Below, piece by piece: positions 10,621-22,357 of a stretch of 64,000 bases of DNA. Location: the NCBI GenBank assembly GCA_026874595.1, contig CM049320.1, positions 40,858,714 to 40,922,713 on the forward strand, given 5' to 3'. The stretch's first letter is position 1, and each line of letters opens with the position of its first letter. A program made the position numbers and the translations under genes. The notes under the pieces are model-generated. The model made no database searches and was not told where the DNA came from. It saw nothing but the letters and a program-made list of their open reading frames with translations. Source of the DNA: Sipunculus nudus. Its lineage: Eukaryota > Annelida > Sipuncula > Golfingiida > Sipunculidae.

Positions 10621-13600
10621 ATATATGTATAAGTTATATAACGTTTTGATTTTAACAAATAAATCATTAAATGACATATATGTGCAATGGAGATTTATCG
10701 GTTTATGGTATATGCATATGATAGAAAAACTCAACCGAAAAAAAATGTTATCATATAAATAATTGTTGATCAATATGAGAGAAATTGGTCGTCTTGTAGG
10801 AAGTTTAATTGTTTTAGTGAAACACGCGAAGACAGGAACTAGCTATTGGATCCGCTATGAGGTTTCCTGTATTTTATTTCGACGAAAGAGTCTGATGTAC
10901 TCGTATACATCACCACACCTTCAACCAATAACTAAAACCAATATACCAGTACGATACACTTGGTCCACCAGCACATCTCCTGAGGTCAACAAGTGCGCGC
11001 ACCTGCCTTGCTTCTGTGGCTTCTATGGATGTGTATAACAGGTATATTAACATCTAACCAGGTACCTTATTGCTCACCTGTAGGTCATTAGTAGTAGAGT
11101 TCAGGTGTTGGCGCCTTTGGCACATGGCTTGTTGTACATGTAGCCTTCAGGCCTGCGATATCCAATATACTAGATAAACAGATGCACCAGTATTCACAGA
11201 TGAATGTAATTCCTTGAACGGGAGGCAGTTTTCGCTACATTTGAACAGCCTTTACAGCGGTACACCACAGGACACTACGGGCCTCGATTTGGGCTTGAGG
11301 CCTGCATCATACACAAGATGATAGGAGAGTGCTAACAGAGTGATAGGTAATAATTTTTAGAGGTCCTGGGTGCGTAATCATCCCCATTCCTGGATCATAC
11401 TACCGAGTAACCCCCGAAAATAAGCACTCGTTTGTGAGTGAAACACGGCCGTTGGACACGGCCTTTCCATTACGCCTGTAGAGCGCCCACCCTGAGAGGG
11501 ATAACTATCTTTTATGCTATAGACTGTAAACTTCATAAGACTGCTTAGACAGGTTTTTTTTCCAGATAATTTTGTGGCGGTACCGCCTCCATTTTCTATT
11601 CATCCTTCAAAATATAAAGTTAACTTGTATGTGCATCTGCAGTACCTTGTCTTGGGCGTTACCATCCTCACTAATGGCTTTTAACAGGGAAGAACCCCCT
11701 AAATTAGCACTCGTTTGTGAGAGATACACGGCTGTGGGGCAGAACCTTACTATTGAGCCGGCAGTCGCTCTCCCCGGGCCGACTGTGAAACTTGAAACGT
11801 GACATAAAGTTTCCTTGACAAGTAAATGTTGAAACTTAATAATATTTGTTTTATTTGACTACTGTGTTTTCTAATATAAGTCTTGGCAAACATACTATGG
11901 ACCTAAATAACGGAAGCTGTGACACCTCTGCGTCATCTATTAAATGACTTAATTGAAAGATCGTGGGTGGCTGCATCCGTACCTGTTGGGCAAAGGGTCC
12001 ATTCGCCTAATATATGTTTGTGTATGTATGAATTTAATGTTTGTGTATGACTGTCAGATTTGAAAACCAAGAAAATTTTAAATCATGCTTAGAACACTCT
12101 AGAACATCAATATTACAGTAACATTTTTAAAAATAAAAATTAAAATAGGAGTCAGCATAAATTAAAAAAAGATAATGGTTGAAAAAAATTTCGTTATTAC
12201 AATCAACTTATTGTCATTAGTTTGGTATGCAGGATTCTTTATCTCAAGTTTCTCAGTTTTCTCATGACAGATTCAGAAATAACTGCGTCAGAAATAATTG
12301 CCTCCTCTTTTTGACAATAACATCTCTTACAAAGAATAATTTAAGAGCGAGAAGCAGCGCCTTTTTTTTGTGCAGGATTCTGCGTTTTGCACCATTACCT
12401 TCCAAATGTTTTCGAATTCTGCATGCAAGAGTAATGCATAACGTGTGCTAGCATTGATGGCACATTAGCACAGCACCTACGGGCACACGTTACCAGGAAG
12501 AGAGGGGGAATTGCCCAGCACATTGTGCCTTGTTACAGACAGCTTGTTATTCTGTTACTTCTATATAGTAATCGAGTTTTGTTCAGGAGAAATTGTAACT
12601 GCCGGTCATATCTGCTCATCGGACTCATTAATGTAAAGAGGTTTTCACCCGTAGATTAGTCCTCTCTGCCCAGGCTACCCATGTCATCCTTTTAGGTAAC
12701 GGAAGCCCTCCCCTGTGTTTTCCTGCGTATATCCAGTTCCCCCCTCCAGTAGTAATTGTTATTTGAGTAATATATTCCAATTAAAAGGAAACGCTGGTAG
12801 CCTGGCAAATATGGCGCACTCATTTGAGGCTGATTCTCTTTGAATGCTGAAGTGGTGAAATTCACTCATATATGAAGTCCATCTATATACATATAAAGGA
12901 TAAGATCTTACATAATTTAATGTTTTCCTCTTTTCTCATTATATTTTGTTACAACAAGCTATAATTTTAGGTCTCAAGGTCAAACGATTTACTGCTGATT
13001 TTTCCGGCCGGATTTGTTTAATCGTCCCACTAGCCTTCGTACATCTACTAATATTATGCCTGCCCTATTAGGTCGATTTATTGAAAAAAAATCCGGCACA
13101 AAAAAATCGGCTGCAAAAAGTTTTCTGCAAGACTCCTTAATTTACTTTGACAAATCTATTGACGTGCACGCGAAATCTGCGAGACTTTTCCGGCCGTTTG
13201 CAAAAAAAAATCGGCCGGTAAAAAAATCGGGAGTCCAGCTTTACACGAAATATTTCCGGCAGATTCTTTGCCTGTAGGATAGGAGGCTGCTTCTAATCTG
13301 TTTGTTTTCTACATTATACTTTTTATCTGAGGGTAGTTTCTCAAGGTTTTCCTGATGAACTAGCATATCCTATCTTCCAGAAATGAAGTTTTTGTATTAA
13401 GGTAATCAAATATAAATCACTTCACATCCCTGCATGCGATATCACTTCGTGTAATCGATGGAGTTTAGAGTTTCCATCAAGGAATATACAAAAAAAAATT
13501 CATCACTACCTTTTACACAGTGAAATAAAATGCTGCGTTCCCAATGTCGCTATCACAAATGTTAGGATAAGTTTTTAATCTTCTTATGCATCAGGAAACT

Positions 13601-14072
13601 TGAGTGCAGCGATGATCCACAGGTCAAATTTCCCACAATAAAATGAATTTTGCCTGACAAAATCGACACAGTAGTGAGTACTTAATTTCTGAAGACAAAT
13701 CGTGGTCGAGTAAATATCAAAACTCGGTAAGCGGTTCCTTCAGCACCTGTATGCCAGTCAGTGGGAGAGAAATCGGACAGTGACCTTACAAGTTCCATAA
13801 AACAGCATACATGACTAACGTTTTGTGTTACCGGAAATATATGTTTCTATTTTTGCCAAGCACGGTTACACCAGATATCGTGTTGACAAAATCTTTGGCG
13901 CCAGTGCGACCTGTTCTCACTTTAGTAGCTGGTGTTTCCTGTAAGGTGGAGGACTTTAGGGTAATAACTCTCATATCCAGGCAGGGGGGCTGACACGCAC
14001 ACACTGGTATTACCTTAGGTGTGTTTACACAGCAGTTGGAAGCTGGATTTACAGGGTTATGTTCTAGCTTAC
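10621..14072. other. Gene-free stretch
   Basis: No supportable exon. It contains one copy of a dispersed repeat (about 11350-11450, related to the minus strand at 23690-23770) and a short foldback rich in CCGGCCG and AAAAAATCGG words (about 12992-13232). The remainder is AT-rich unique-looking sequence. Confidence 0.5.
12992..13232. repeat. Foldback rich in CGGCCGG and AAAAAATCGG
   Basis: The left end reads GATTTTTCCGGCCGGATTT and the right end contains the inverted form AAATCGGCCGGTAAAAAAAT, with further AAAAAAATCGGCTGC words between. It looks like a small terminal-inverted-repeat or foldback element with internal duplications. No coding content. Confidence 0.4.
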
Positions 14073-14230
14073 ATCTAGTCCTTGCTTTTCTGCTTTGCTT
14101 TTTATATAAACATCAATCTCAGCATATCCACTTGTCCAGGAATCACATGTGTTTAATATCTCCTCCATTACCCATACATTTTTTTTGAGCAGATGATTGA
14201 GTGGTATCCTTGTGAGCTCCTGCCACTTTA
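14073..14230 (-). CDS. Candidate orphan exon, function unknown
   Basis: On the minus strand a 158-nt open segment is bounded by an acceptor (ACAATCAG, exon starting at 14230) and a donor (GTAAGC at 14072-14067). It would encode about 52 residues (starting KWQELTRIPLNHLLKKN), enters in phase 1 and leaves in phase 0. Composition is balanced and protein-like. I recognise no family and found no partner exon with confidence. The upstream part of the same open frame is Leu/Phe-rich and looks non-coding. Could be chance. Confidence 0.25.
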
Positions 14231-14883
14231 CTGATTGTAAATTCTCTTTGCAGAAAGCAGACTTTGTTGTATAAAAATTATACACCTGCTTCATCAAAAA
14301 AAAAGAAACGTAAAAAAGTAACAAAAGAAGACGGTACACAATATTCGGTACTTTCACATGCATAATAAAAAAGTAAACATGCATCGCAAACTGGTTTGGT
14401 TTACAAGCCTTTATATGATGGTTAAGATTCTCAATAACATCCTGGTATTTCAAGTCCATGGTTAATAATTAATGAAATATCGCGCAGGTCAGCTAGATGG
14501 TGCAAGGTTTATAAATAGTCAAGGTGGCCGTATATTTCACAATAAGTTATATCGCATATTATGAGGAGTCTGAATCTTAAAGTTTTTTTTAAAGTCTTAT
14601 GCGACAGGCCCCTGTGACAGGGCTCATAATTAAGATGCCCGTCATCATGTCTGAATAAGAAAACACCTCAGTTTTCAAAAAGTTGTCAAAAGAGGTTGAA
14701 TATCTACCCTTATTTATATTTGGGTTATTTCATCATACAGAGTACTAGTTGGTCCACACCGTTATGAATGGCCATTTTTTTCGTAAGTCAGAAGTTATAA
14801 TTGGCAAAAACATCTGCAAGATCGCTGTGAAGTCGTTGAGCAGAGTTCATTGAGCTTATACTGAAGTAGGGATACAGAAACAT

Positions 14884-14951
<68 letters not shown>
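14884..14951. repeat. (CA)n(TA)n compound microsatellite
   Basis: A CA run of about 17 bp passes directly into a TA run of about 50 bp. Confidence 0.95.
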
Positions 14952-14956
<5 letters not shown>

Positions 14957-15813
14957 TATGGATCAGGATACTGGATACAGAATGCTGGGCACTATACACT
15001 TTTATTTGTAACCTCTCCTAACAATCATAGGCCATTGTCATTTCTGAATTTGTTTCTGATTAAAAAACTGGGTTTCACATTTGTAAATTTTGTGTCTGTT
15101 TTAGAGTTTACAATTGTAATTACCACAGACGGCTACAATAGGTGATCTCGTTTGAAATCATTTTCATAACATTTATACTTTCCATACACATTGAAACAAA
15201 CTTTTCTTAAAATCACTTGTCTGGAAACACGAACTTGTCAGTTCACGTTTAAAGAACCGTTTCGATGATCCATGTATTAACAGGTACTTATCCAAATAAA
15301 TCGCGTAAATTTTTCCTTAAGGTACCAGTATTATAATTTGTGAAGAACATAATAAATTGAAATAACGACCACACTTACACGGACCCCGTTCCGTAATGTT
15401 CTTTATATCAGACTTTGCTTAGACGAGGGACCATTTAATCGAGGTTCCGATGGTGTTCGTAATTTTGAGGTTTAACTGTAATATATACAGCATTCCTCAA
15501 TTCGTTTTTTCTTCACAAATCATGATTAAAGTCATTGTAAAAAGTCATAAAACACCATATAAAACAGGATTTTGATAGTTCAAATTAATGCTTTATGAAA
15601 GCATATTATAGGGTTGTATCACGTGATCCTTGCTTTGTGCCCTAACTGCCTTTCACAGGCCTGCGTGTCCCTTCCCTAAACTGAACCAATTAGTTTCCTT
15701 TAGCTTACCCTTTGCAGGAATTGACAGCCATGATTATCATTTACCATCTACACCCATACTTAAATATATATTTCTGAAATTTTGATTAAATGAACCATAT
15801 GTTACGCATAGTC

Positions 15814-15817
<4 letters not shown>

Positions 15818-15880
<63 letters not shown>
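15818..15880. repeat. (TA)n microsatellite
   Basis: A run of about 63 bp. A 22-bp C-rich tract follows at 15962-15983. Confidence 0.95.
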
Positions 15881-15883
<3 letters not shown>

Positions 15884-17207
15884 CGTATGGTGTGAACACA
15901 TCATTGCTAAATAATCCGGAAATATGCCTTGAAATATTAATACTTCTCAACCCCTTGCTCTCCCCCCTCCCCCCCCCCCCCCCGTTCCTCTGCCCGGTTG
16001 TATCAGCCAGTCTATGAACAAGTGTCTTGCCAGAAATAGCCGCTTAAGTGCCGCCAGCCAGCCCGGATTAAGGGGACTAATTTATTTCCTTCCAGTCCGT
16101 CTACTTTAGATGATATAAGACACTCTATGAATGAGTAGGACCGAAACAGAGGTGGCAACAACAAACCCGGCCGGCCTTCCCAGGGCACCCAGGGGCGTTT
16201 TAATCACTGGACTGAACTTATTGCACCAATGTGGACGGGACGTTTCCAACGGAATCATCAGATAAAACCAGATTTATTAACCGTAGATACCGTGACAGAT
16301 ACGATACCAGGTGCAGTTTTATTGTGAATGTACGAGAAATGGGCGGATATTAACAGTTGTTCACTCAATAGTAAATTAAATAAAAAAATATTATTCACGT
16401 TTATGTTCTAGGCCAGGGGCGTCAGTACAGAGGGGACTAGGGAATATATACCCCCCCCCCCCCCGAACACACACACACTTATCATGCTCAGTGTAAGGAT
16501 CCTCCTGACATTCAGAGAATAATATTTTACATCGGAAATATATAAATACAAGTAATAAGAATTAGAGACTTTGGTTCCATTTTTGAGTTTAATATGAAAT
16601 ATTATATATCTATACCTGGTTTAGAATTAACATATACTAGAAAAATAATACCTTATTTTTTTAAAAACCTTATAATTGTAATATATTTGGAATGTGTCAC
16701 ACAGACAATATAAGGTATACAGTTGTCCGAACTTTGATTGCCTTCTCACGCCAGTGACTTATCCTCCACACTTGAAGATACATATATACACCACTTTGCT
16801 CGGATTTAAATAGGTGTTGTGCTTAATGTACGGTTATATGACAGAATAGTACGTCCCTCATGGACACACTTTGTTTGATCGAGAATCTGTTAACCGTGTC
16901 AGGACTTTAAAAATTACAGATCTTTTCCATCCAATACAGAAGTCAAAATATCCAATATTTCTGAGACATTACTTACTTTAGGGGACTAAATTGTTGCAAT
17001 TGTAATCACACATATATATTGTTTATCACGGTATCTTCCGTTTTTGTGTCACGTGGGTGTCATACATTTACGTCAGTTGATACTTCCGAGGTTTAAATTT
17101 ACCAACGTATCTATGACTGTCTAGTGTAGACAGTCTCAAGTAATCTTACATTAATGAAGCAGTTCCAAAATAAATATGGACTGGCCTCCTCTAAAAATGC
17201 TCTAAGT

Positions 17208-17797
17208 GCCCACTTGAAAATTCGAAACTGGTTTCGGATCCGGAAAACCGTTCACTTAATAATTGCAAACCGAAACTGGTTACGGCGAAACCAGGTCTGA
17301 AGATGGTTTTGGTTTCGTTAGAATCGTCCACTCGATGACCAAACTTGCGTGATCTTGGCATTGGACGGAAGTAGTGCAATTTCGTTAATTATTTTTATTA
17401 ATTACTGTTTGATGCTTGTTACAGTTAAGTAAGAAGTGACTGAGGTATAAACAGTCTTTCGGGAGTGTTTTGAATTCAATGTTCCGTACTTTAGCCCTGC
17501 TAAAGATGAGACGAGCGTATCCTTTAAGTGAAAGCATGTCGTTTGTCCCGTAGATGTGTTATAGGACACAAAAAATAGATTATATTTTTATCATAATTGC
17601 AATATAAAATGGCCAGTCACAATTAATAATGCTGTCTTTATGTTTTCAAAGTGCTTAGGCATGGGCAACTTTTGATAATATTTTCATCATAAATTCATTT
17701 ACTTATATTAAATTATTTACGATGTTATAATAATTTGTCTGTTAAAACCGAAACCGTTCTCTTATAAATACAAGGCGAAACCATACAGACTTTTTTC
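17208..17797. mobile_element. Second, inverted copy of the 9.3-kb MITE family
   Basis: The left end GCCCACTTGAAAATTCGAAA matches the terminal repeat of the element at 9300-9867. Interior words (CACAATTAATAATGC near 17618, CGAAACCATACA near 17780) match that element in reverse orientation. The outermost part of the right terminal repeat is missing, so this copy is degraded or truncated. Confidence 0.65.
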
Positions 17798-18355
17798 GCA
17801 ATGCCTGCAGATATTGGCCTGATTTTTGGTGTGTGCATGGCTGGAGTTTGCATTTTGTCCTGCTAGACCTACTTTTGACCGTATGTCAGCTCTTGAACAT
17901 AGAAAATTTTACAAATTTTAACAAATATTTCTAATTGGCTCCAGGCGGGGGCATTCGTGTCGTTTCCACATATCTAGTTTTTTTCTTTTTTTATGATCTC
18001 CCTCTGTCGGGATGTCCCTGGCGGTTACTTCGTATCCCACCTGTAATGCTCTCATCAGTTTAACGGTGTAATAATTCATTAAAGTCACTTTTCTGTCTTC
18101 CGGTTTGCTTCTAAATTTAACTCCTCATATCCAACAATAAACTGATATATTACATAAGCCAAGGTTATATGGCATATGTTAGCGTTTTCTTTTACTGTCA
18201 GTTCTGACATACTTGCATATATGTTTGAATGTTTGTAATGTTTGCAGGTGGCATGCATGAATGCAGTTTGTTAAACCGTCTGTTCATTAACCTTTTTCGT
18301 TATTTCAAAATAACATTTAATTATCTTTTTTTGTGTTGACGTTGTTTTGCGCATT

Positions 18356-18358
<3 letters not shown>

Positions 18359-18444
<86 letters not shown>
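18359..18444. repeat. (TA)n microsatellite
   Basis: A run of about 86 bp with a single interruption. Confidence 0.95.
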
Positions 18445-18445
<1 letters not shown>

Positions 18446-21400
18446 CCAGATCCAGGGGCCAAGAATTATATAATCTGGCGCGGAAATTAAAGTGAAGACA
18501 GTCACAAGAATGTTTCTACATTAAAAGTCACATTCCATCGATTAGCTCCTTAGACCTGATTCTCCCATTCAATTTACCTTCATACGCTTACCGTTGTTAG
18601 CGGAGATGCTGTTAAGTCGCAGTGCTTGTTCAAACTCTTGTGTATATGTAAACTATTTGATCCGTTTGGGAACGCGGGTAACAAAGACATCTGTCCAATC
18701 CACTCTCCATAGTGAATGTTGGTTCAATATTATGGGATGGAAGGGTCAATAGGACCTATTTTCCGGCCAAACTGTGATTGATACTCAATCTCAAACGTGG
18801 AGGTAATTAAATAAACTTAAGTGGTATTTATTTCAAGGGCGAGCTTCCCTTTGGTGTAAAGAATTTATGAAATTCTCCAGTTATCCTTATATTTCCGAGG
18901 ATGATAAAGCGCGATATTTCTTTTTGATATTTCCCTGATTTTTTTTCGCGATCGCATAAGAAACCCACGCTAAAGGTAAAATATTGTATAATTTTAGCTA
19001 AGCTGACTTCCAGTCATGCTGAGTGTTAGCGAAGGCCGTTTGTCCGACCGTCCGTTAGCAGGGCACAAATCGTAACCGTTAGACGTGGAAACGTTAAACT
19101 TTATATCCATGGAGGTCCTAAGCAAAATACAGAGGAGAAATTATAAAATGTTCTAGGCTGTAAGTAAAAGGAGCCATTATCCGAGTAAATAATAATCTGC
19201 GGAAATCGAGAACAATTGATGAATAAAAGTTGTTTTTAATGTTTATTGACAAGGACGGATAGCGGTGACCTTGACCTTGATTACAGTGTCAAATTAGCCA
19301 AAATTTAAATACTTTGTGAACCTTTTGACGAAATGCCTAATTTACCTCAAATCCACACATACTCAACATATCTAGACAGTAGGTAAATCGTATTTCTTAG
19401 TCTGGTTGCTGAAAAACAGACAATATTTTGTAAAAAAAAATTATCTGCTAAGATAGCGAGCTTACTAATGTGGTCATTGTGAGAGGTATACCTTCACCTC
19501 TTGTAACTCTCAGACGACAGTCTCGGATCTCTACCTAATCCAAGCCAACGATCATCCCCATCCCTCCACCCCCACCCCGTACCCCCGATTCTCATACGGA
19601 TTTTTTTTATCCAGCTCTAATAATTTGGGAAGTACTTAAGTTCTGTAAGACAGAAATGATGTTTTGTCATTACTTCTTGAGTTGTTATTGTTGAGCTGAA
19701 AATGCTGACGTAACATTATCGTATCTCATGCGGTTCAGTACGAGTGACTTCAAAGCGGTACCCCAAGAAACGCTGGGATCCAGATATTCCAGTCGGGTTT
19801 TCATCAATTCGTCTTTGCACCTTATAGATAAGAAAAAAATCGACATTGGAAATCTGAAAGGCGCACTTTTTCCTCCTGTGACCTTGAAATATAGGTCAAG
19901 GTCACTGAAACTGGGTCAAACTAATTGGACAATAGTAAGGTATATCCTGAAATCGGATGAAAAAGTAACAGAACAGTAATAATAAGAAGAAAAAGAAAAG
20001 GGAAAAGGGGGAGAATGCCAAAACCAAATATCTCCACCTATGGATGGATATAAGGATATGAAATGTGTACACAAGTAAACTGCATAACACTTGAACTCTG
20101 AAACGTGATTTAAGTATTCCATGAGTAAAATTATTTCGATTATAGATAGTTTAATAAACAGATTTGGTGTCAAATAACCAATAAGGTAGGACTGGTGTTT
20201 GGACTTGGACTACGGTCCGGACACGAGTCCACTTTTAAGGGACTCGGACATGGATTCGAGCGTCCTTGACTTGGACTTGTATCCGGATCAATGGTCAGGA
20301 CCCGAGATATCAAATGAAATTCAGATTAGAAAACTCATCATAAAGACTAGCATGCGCGAACTAACGACGTTATATAACAAAAACAAGTTATACTATGTCC
20401 CAACCCTATCTCCGCATTGGAAGTTAAAGGTCATTCAATAATATAAAAGAAAAAAACTTACAAATACACATGGGGAGCTCAAATTTGAAATTTTAGGTTC
20501 TGGACTCCGACTTGGACTTGAGTGGCTTGGACTTTGGTCAAAACTGTAAAAAAAAAGGCAATGGCTATAACGAAATAGTTCATCTGCTTAGCTGCAATAT
20601 ATTATAAAATATAAATCAATGAACATCCAGGAACCTTTGATGTCTTATCTCCACCACACACCTTCACTTTCAGTTTCGTTCATTTTATTTCCTAAACAGA
20701 GATTAGCAACGTTTGAAACATAAAAGAATGACGGTGCTATTAGGAAAAGTAGCATTTGAATCCACACTTGTCTTTTATATCTACCTCTAATTTCAGTTAT
20801 ATTTTACCTAGCCATGAAGTATTTGATCCAAAGAAGATGGAAGTTACATTTGATAAAGCATTATCGGTAACTAAATTGTGCGGCCAGACACTGACTGTAA
20901 ATTTACAGTTATTGTCATGGCAGTATGCTCCTCAAACGTTACCAAGGCAACCTCACTTAAACAAACTAGCGATCAAGGTTAAATCTCAGTCAAACTGGCT
21001 GCGCACCGGCCACGTCTCTTTCTCGGACGCTTCTGTGGCATGGTCGGGTAATTAACATTGTCGGGTGGGCGCCATCACTCACTGTTTATAGCCAGTTGCT
21101 GTTGGACGTTCAAGTGCCAGACCAGGAACCACTTACAAAACTGGTTTATCATGAGAGCTGTCATATAACACAATAAAACCACAGTTGTTATGCAAAAAAT
21201 AAAAACATTGTTAGACTGAGCGACCACGAGCATTAATATCAACGCTGCTTTTGCGACCACATTTAAGGGGTCTGCCCACAAATTTTGTTCGCTTGATATT
21301 CCATGTCAGGTGTACAGAGTAGGTTTTAACTTCCCTGATCAAAATGCGTTTAAAAGCGGACGCGGGAGGTCTATAACTTATCTTCCATAGAACCTCCTGC

Positions 21401-22115
21401 GACACACATGCAGTGCATGCACCTGGGCGCCGCAGTATATTAGCCAAGAGATGGAATTTAATAATAGAGAGCTGGCACTGGTAATAGAAGCAAATTTGAT
21501 TAATGGCTCTAATCAGTTTCACCACCAGTTGTGGCGGTAATCATCTCAGTATTTTATCCCCCGCAAGGCACACCAATGCAGTGCAGGAGCAATGTTCTAT
21601 ACTCCGTTCCACCAACCTGAGATTTTAGTTTCGTAAAAGCTAATATTTTTCAAAATTTCCTAAAAACTTACATATAAAAGTGACAACCCAATATGGCAAA
21701 CACAATTTCTAAAATTAATCTCCAGTTTATGTTTTATAACTGTTTTTACTCTATCCAATGATCTGACATACGATATGTGTCTCCACATGAGCAGCCATCT
21801 TTGGTTTGGCTGGTCATATTTTTAGACCGTTAAACATGACACTATCCAATCAGCAGTTGTCAACTGACAGCCATAAGTGGGTCTGATACGCTCTAATATG
21901 TAGACTGATTTCTTAATATGTAGACTGATGCGCTCTGCTGAGGGCCATTCTGATATCATGTATGTAACCAACAGCATCAGAATTTAAAGTTAGTAATTAA
22001 CATGTGTTAAAATATTATGTTTGTTCCTTGTCGGTTGACGTGCCCGATTGGTACTGATTGACGATTCGTCTACCCATAATGAATGACGTCACTTCCTGTG
22101 GTTTGTGTCTTACAG
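18445..22115. other. Gene-free stretch upstream of the MS4A-like gene
   Basis: No supportable coding exon. It contains GTGACCTTGACCTT-type words (about 19265 and 19878) of the kind dispersed in many invertebrate genomes, and a low-complexity GACTTGGACT-rich patch (about 20190-20310 and 20498-20545). A non-coding first exon of the downstream gene may lie here or further upstream, but I cannot place it. Confidence 0.45.
22084..22091. promoter_or_regulatory. Perfect CRE palindrome
   Basis: TGACGTCA is followed immediately by CTTCCTG, an ETS-type core. It lies 24 bp upstream of the acceptor of the first coding exon, and also inside a possible alternative in-frame N-terminus starting at 22079. 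It could be a promoter element only if transcription can start just upstream. Otherwise it is coincidental. Confidence 0.25.
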
Positions 22116-22357
22116 ATAAATCCGGCCAGATGAGGAGCGTGATGGATGCGTCGGTCTCAAATTTATACGACGAGGGTTATCTGAGCAGTCGGACGCCACT
22201 GGAAAGGGTGTGCCCCACCCTCCCACAGTACCTCGTTCTGGCGCTAGGGGTCGCTCAGATACTCGTGGGGTTAACGTGTCTCGTGATTCAAGTGACTGCT
22301 ATAGTTATAGACATGGATGGATATTATATGGCCCTAGGTCTTTCATTTGGATTCCCG
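22116..22357 (+). CDS. MS4A-like exon 1 (first coding exon)
   Basis: The exon runs from an acceptor (TGTCTTACAG, ending 22115) to a donor GTAAGT at 22358. The ATG at 22130 (MRSVMDASVS) is chosen because it is the first in the spliced exon. It encodes residues 1-76: a 33-residue polar N-terminus, helix 1 and the start of helix 2. If transcription instead begins just upstream without the splice, an in-frame ATG at 22079 would add 17 residues. Confidence 0.8.
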
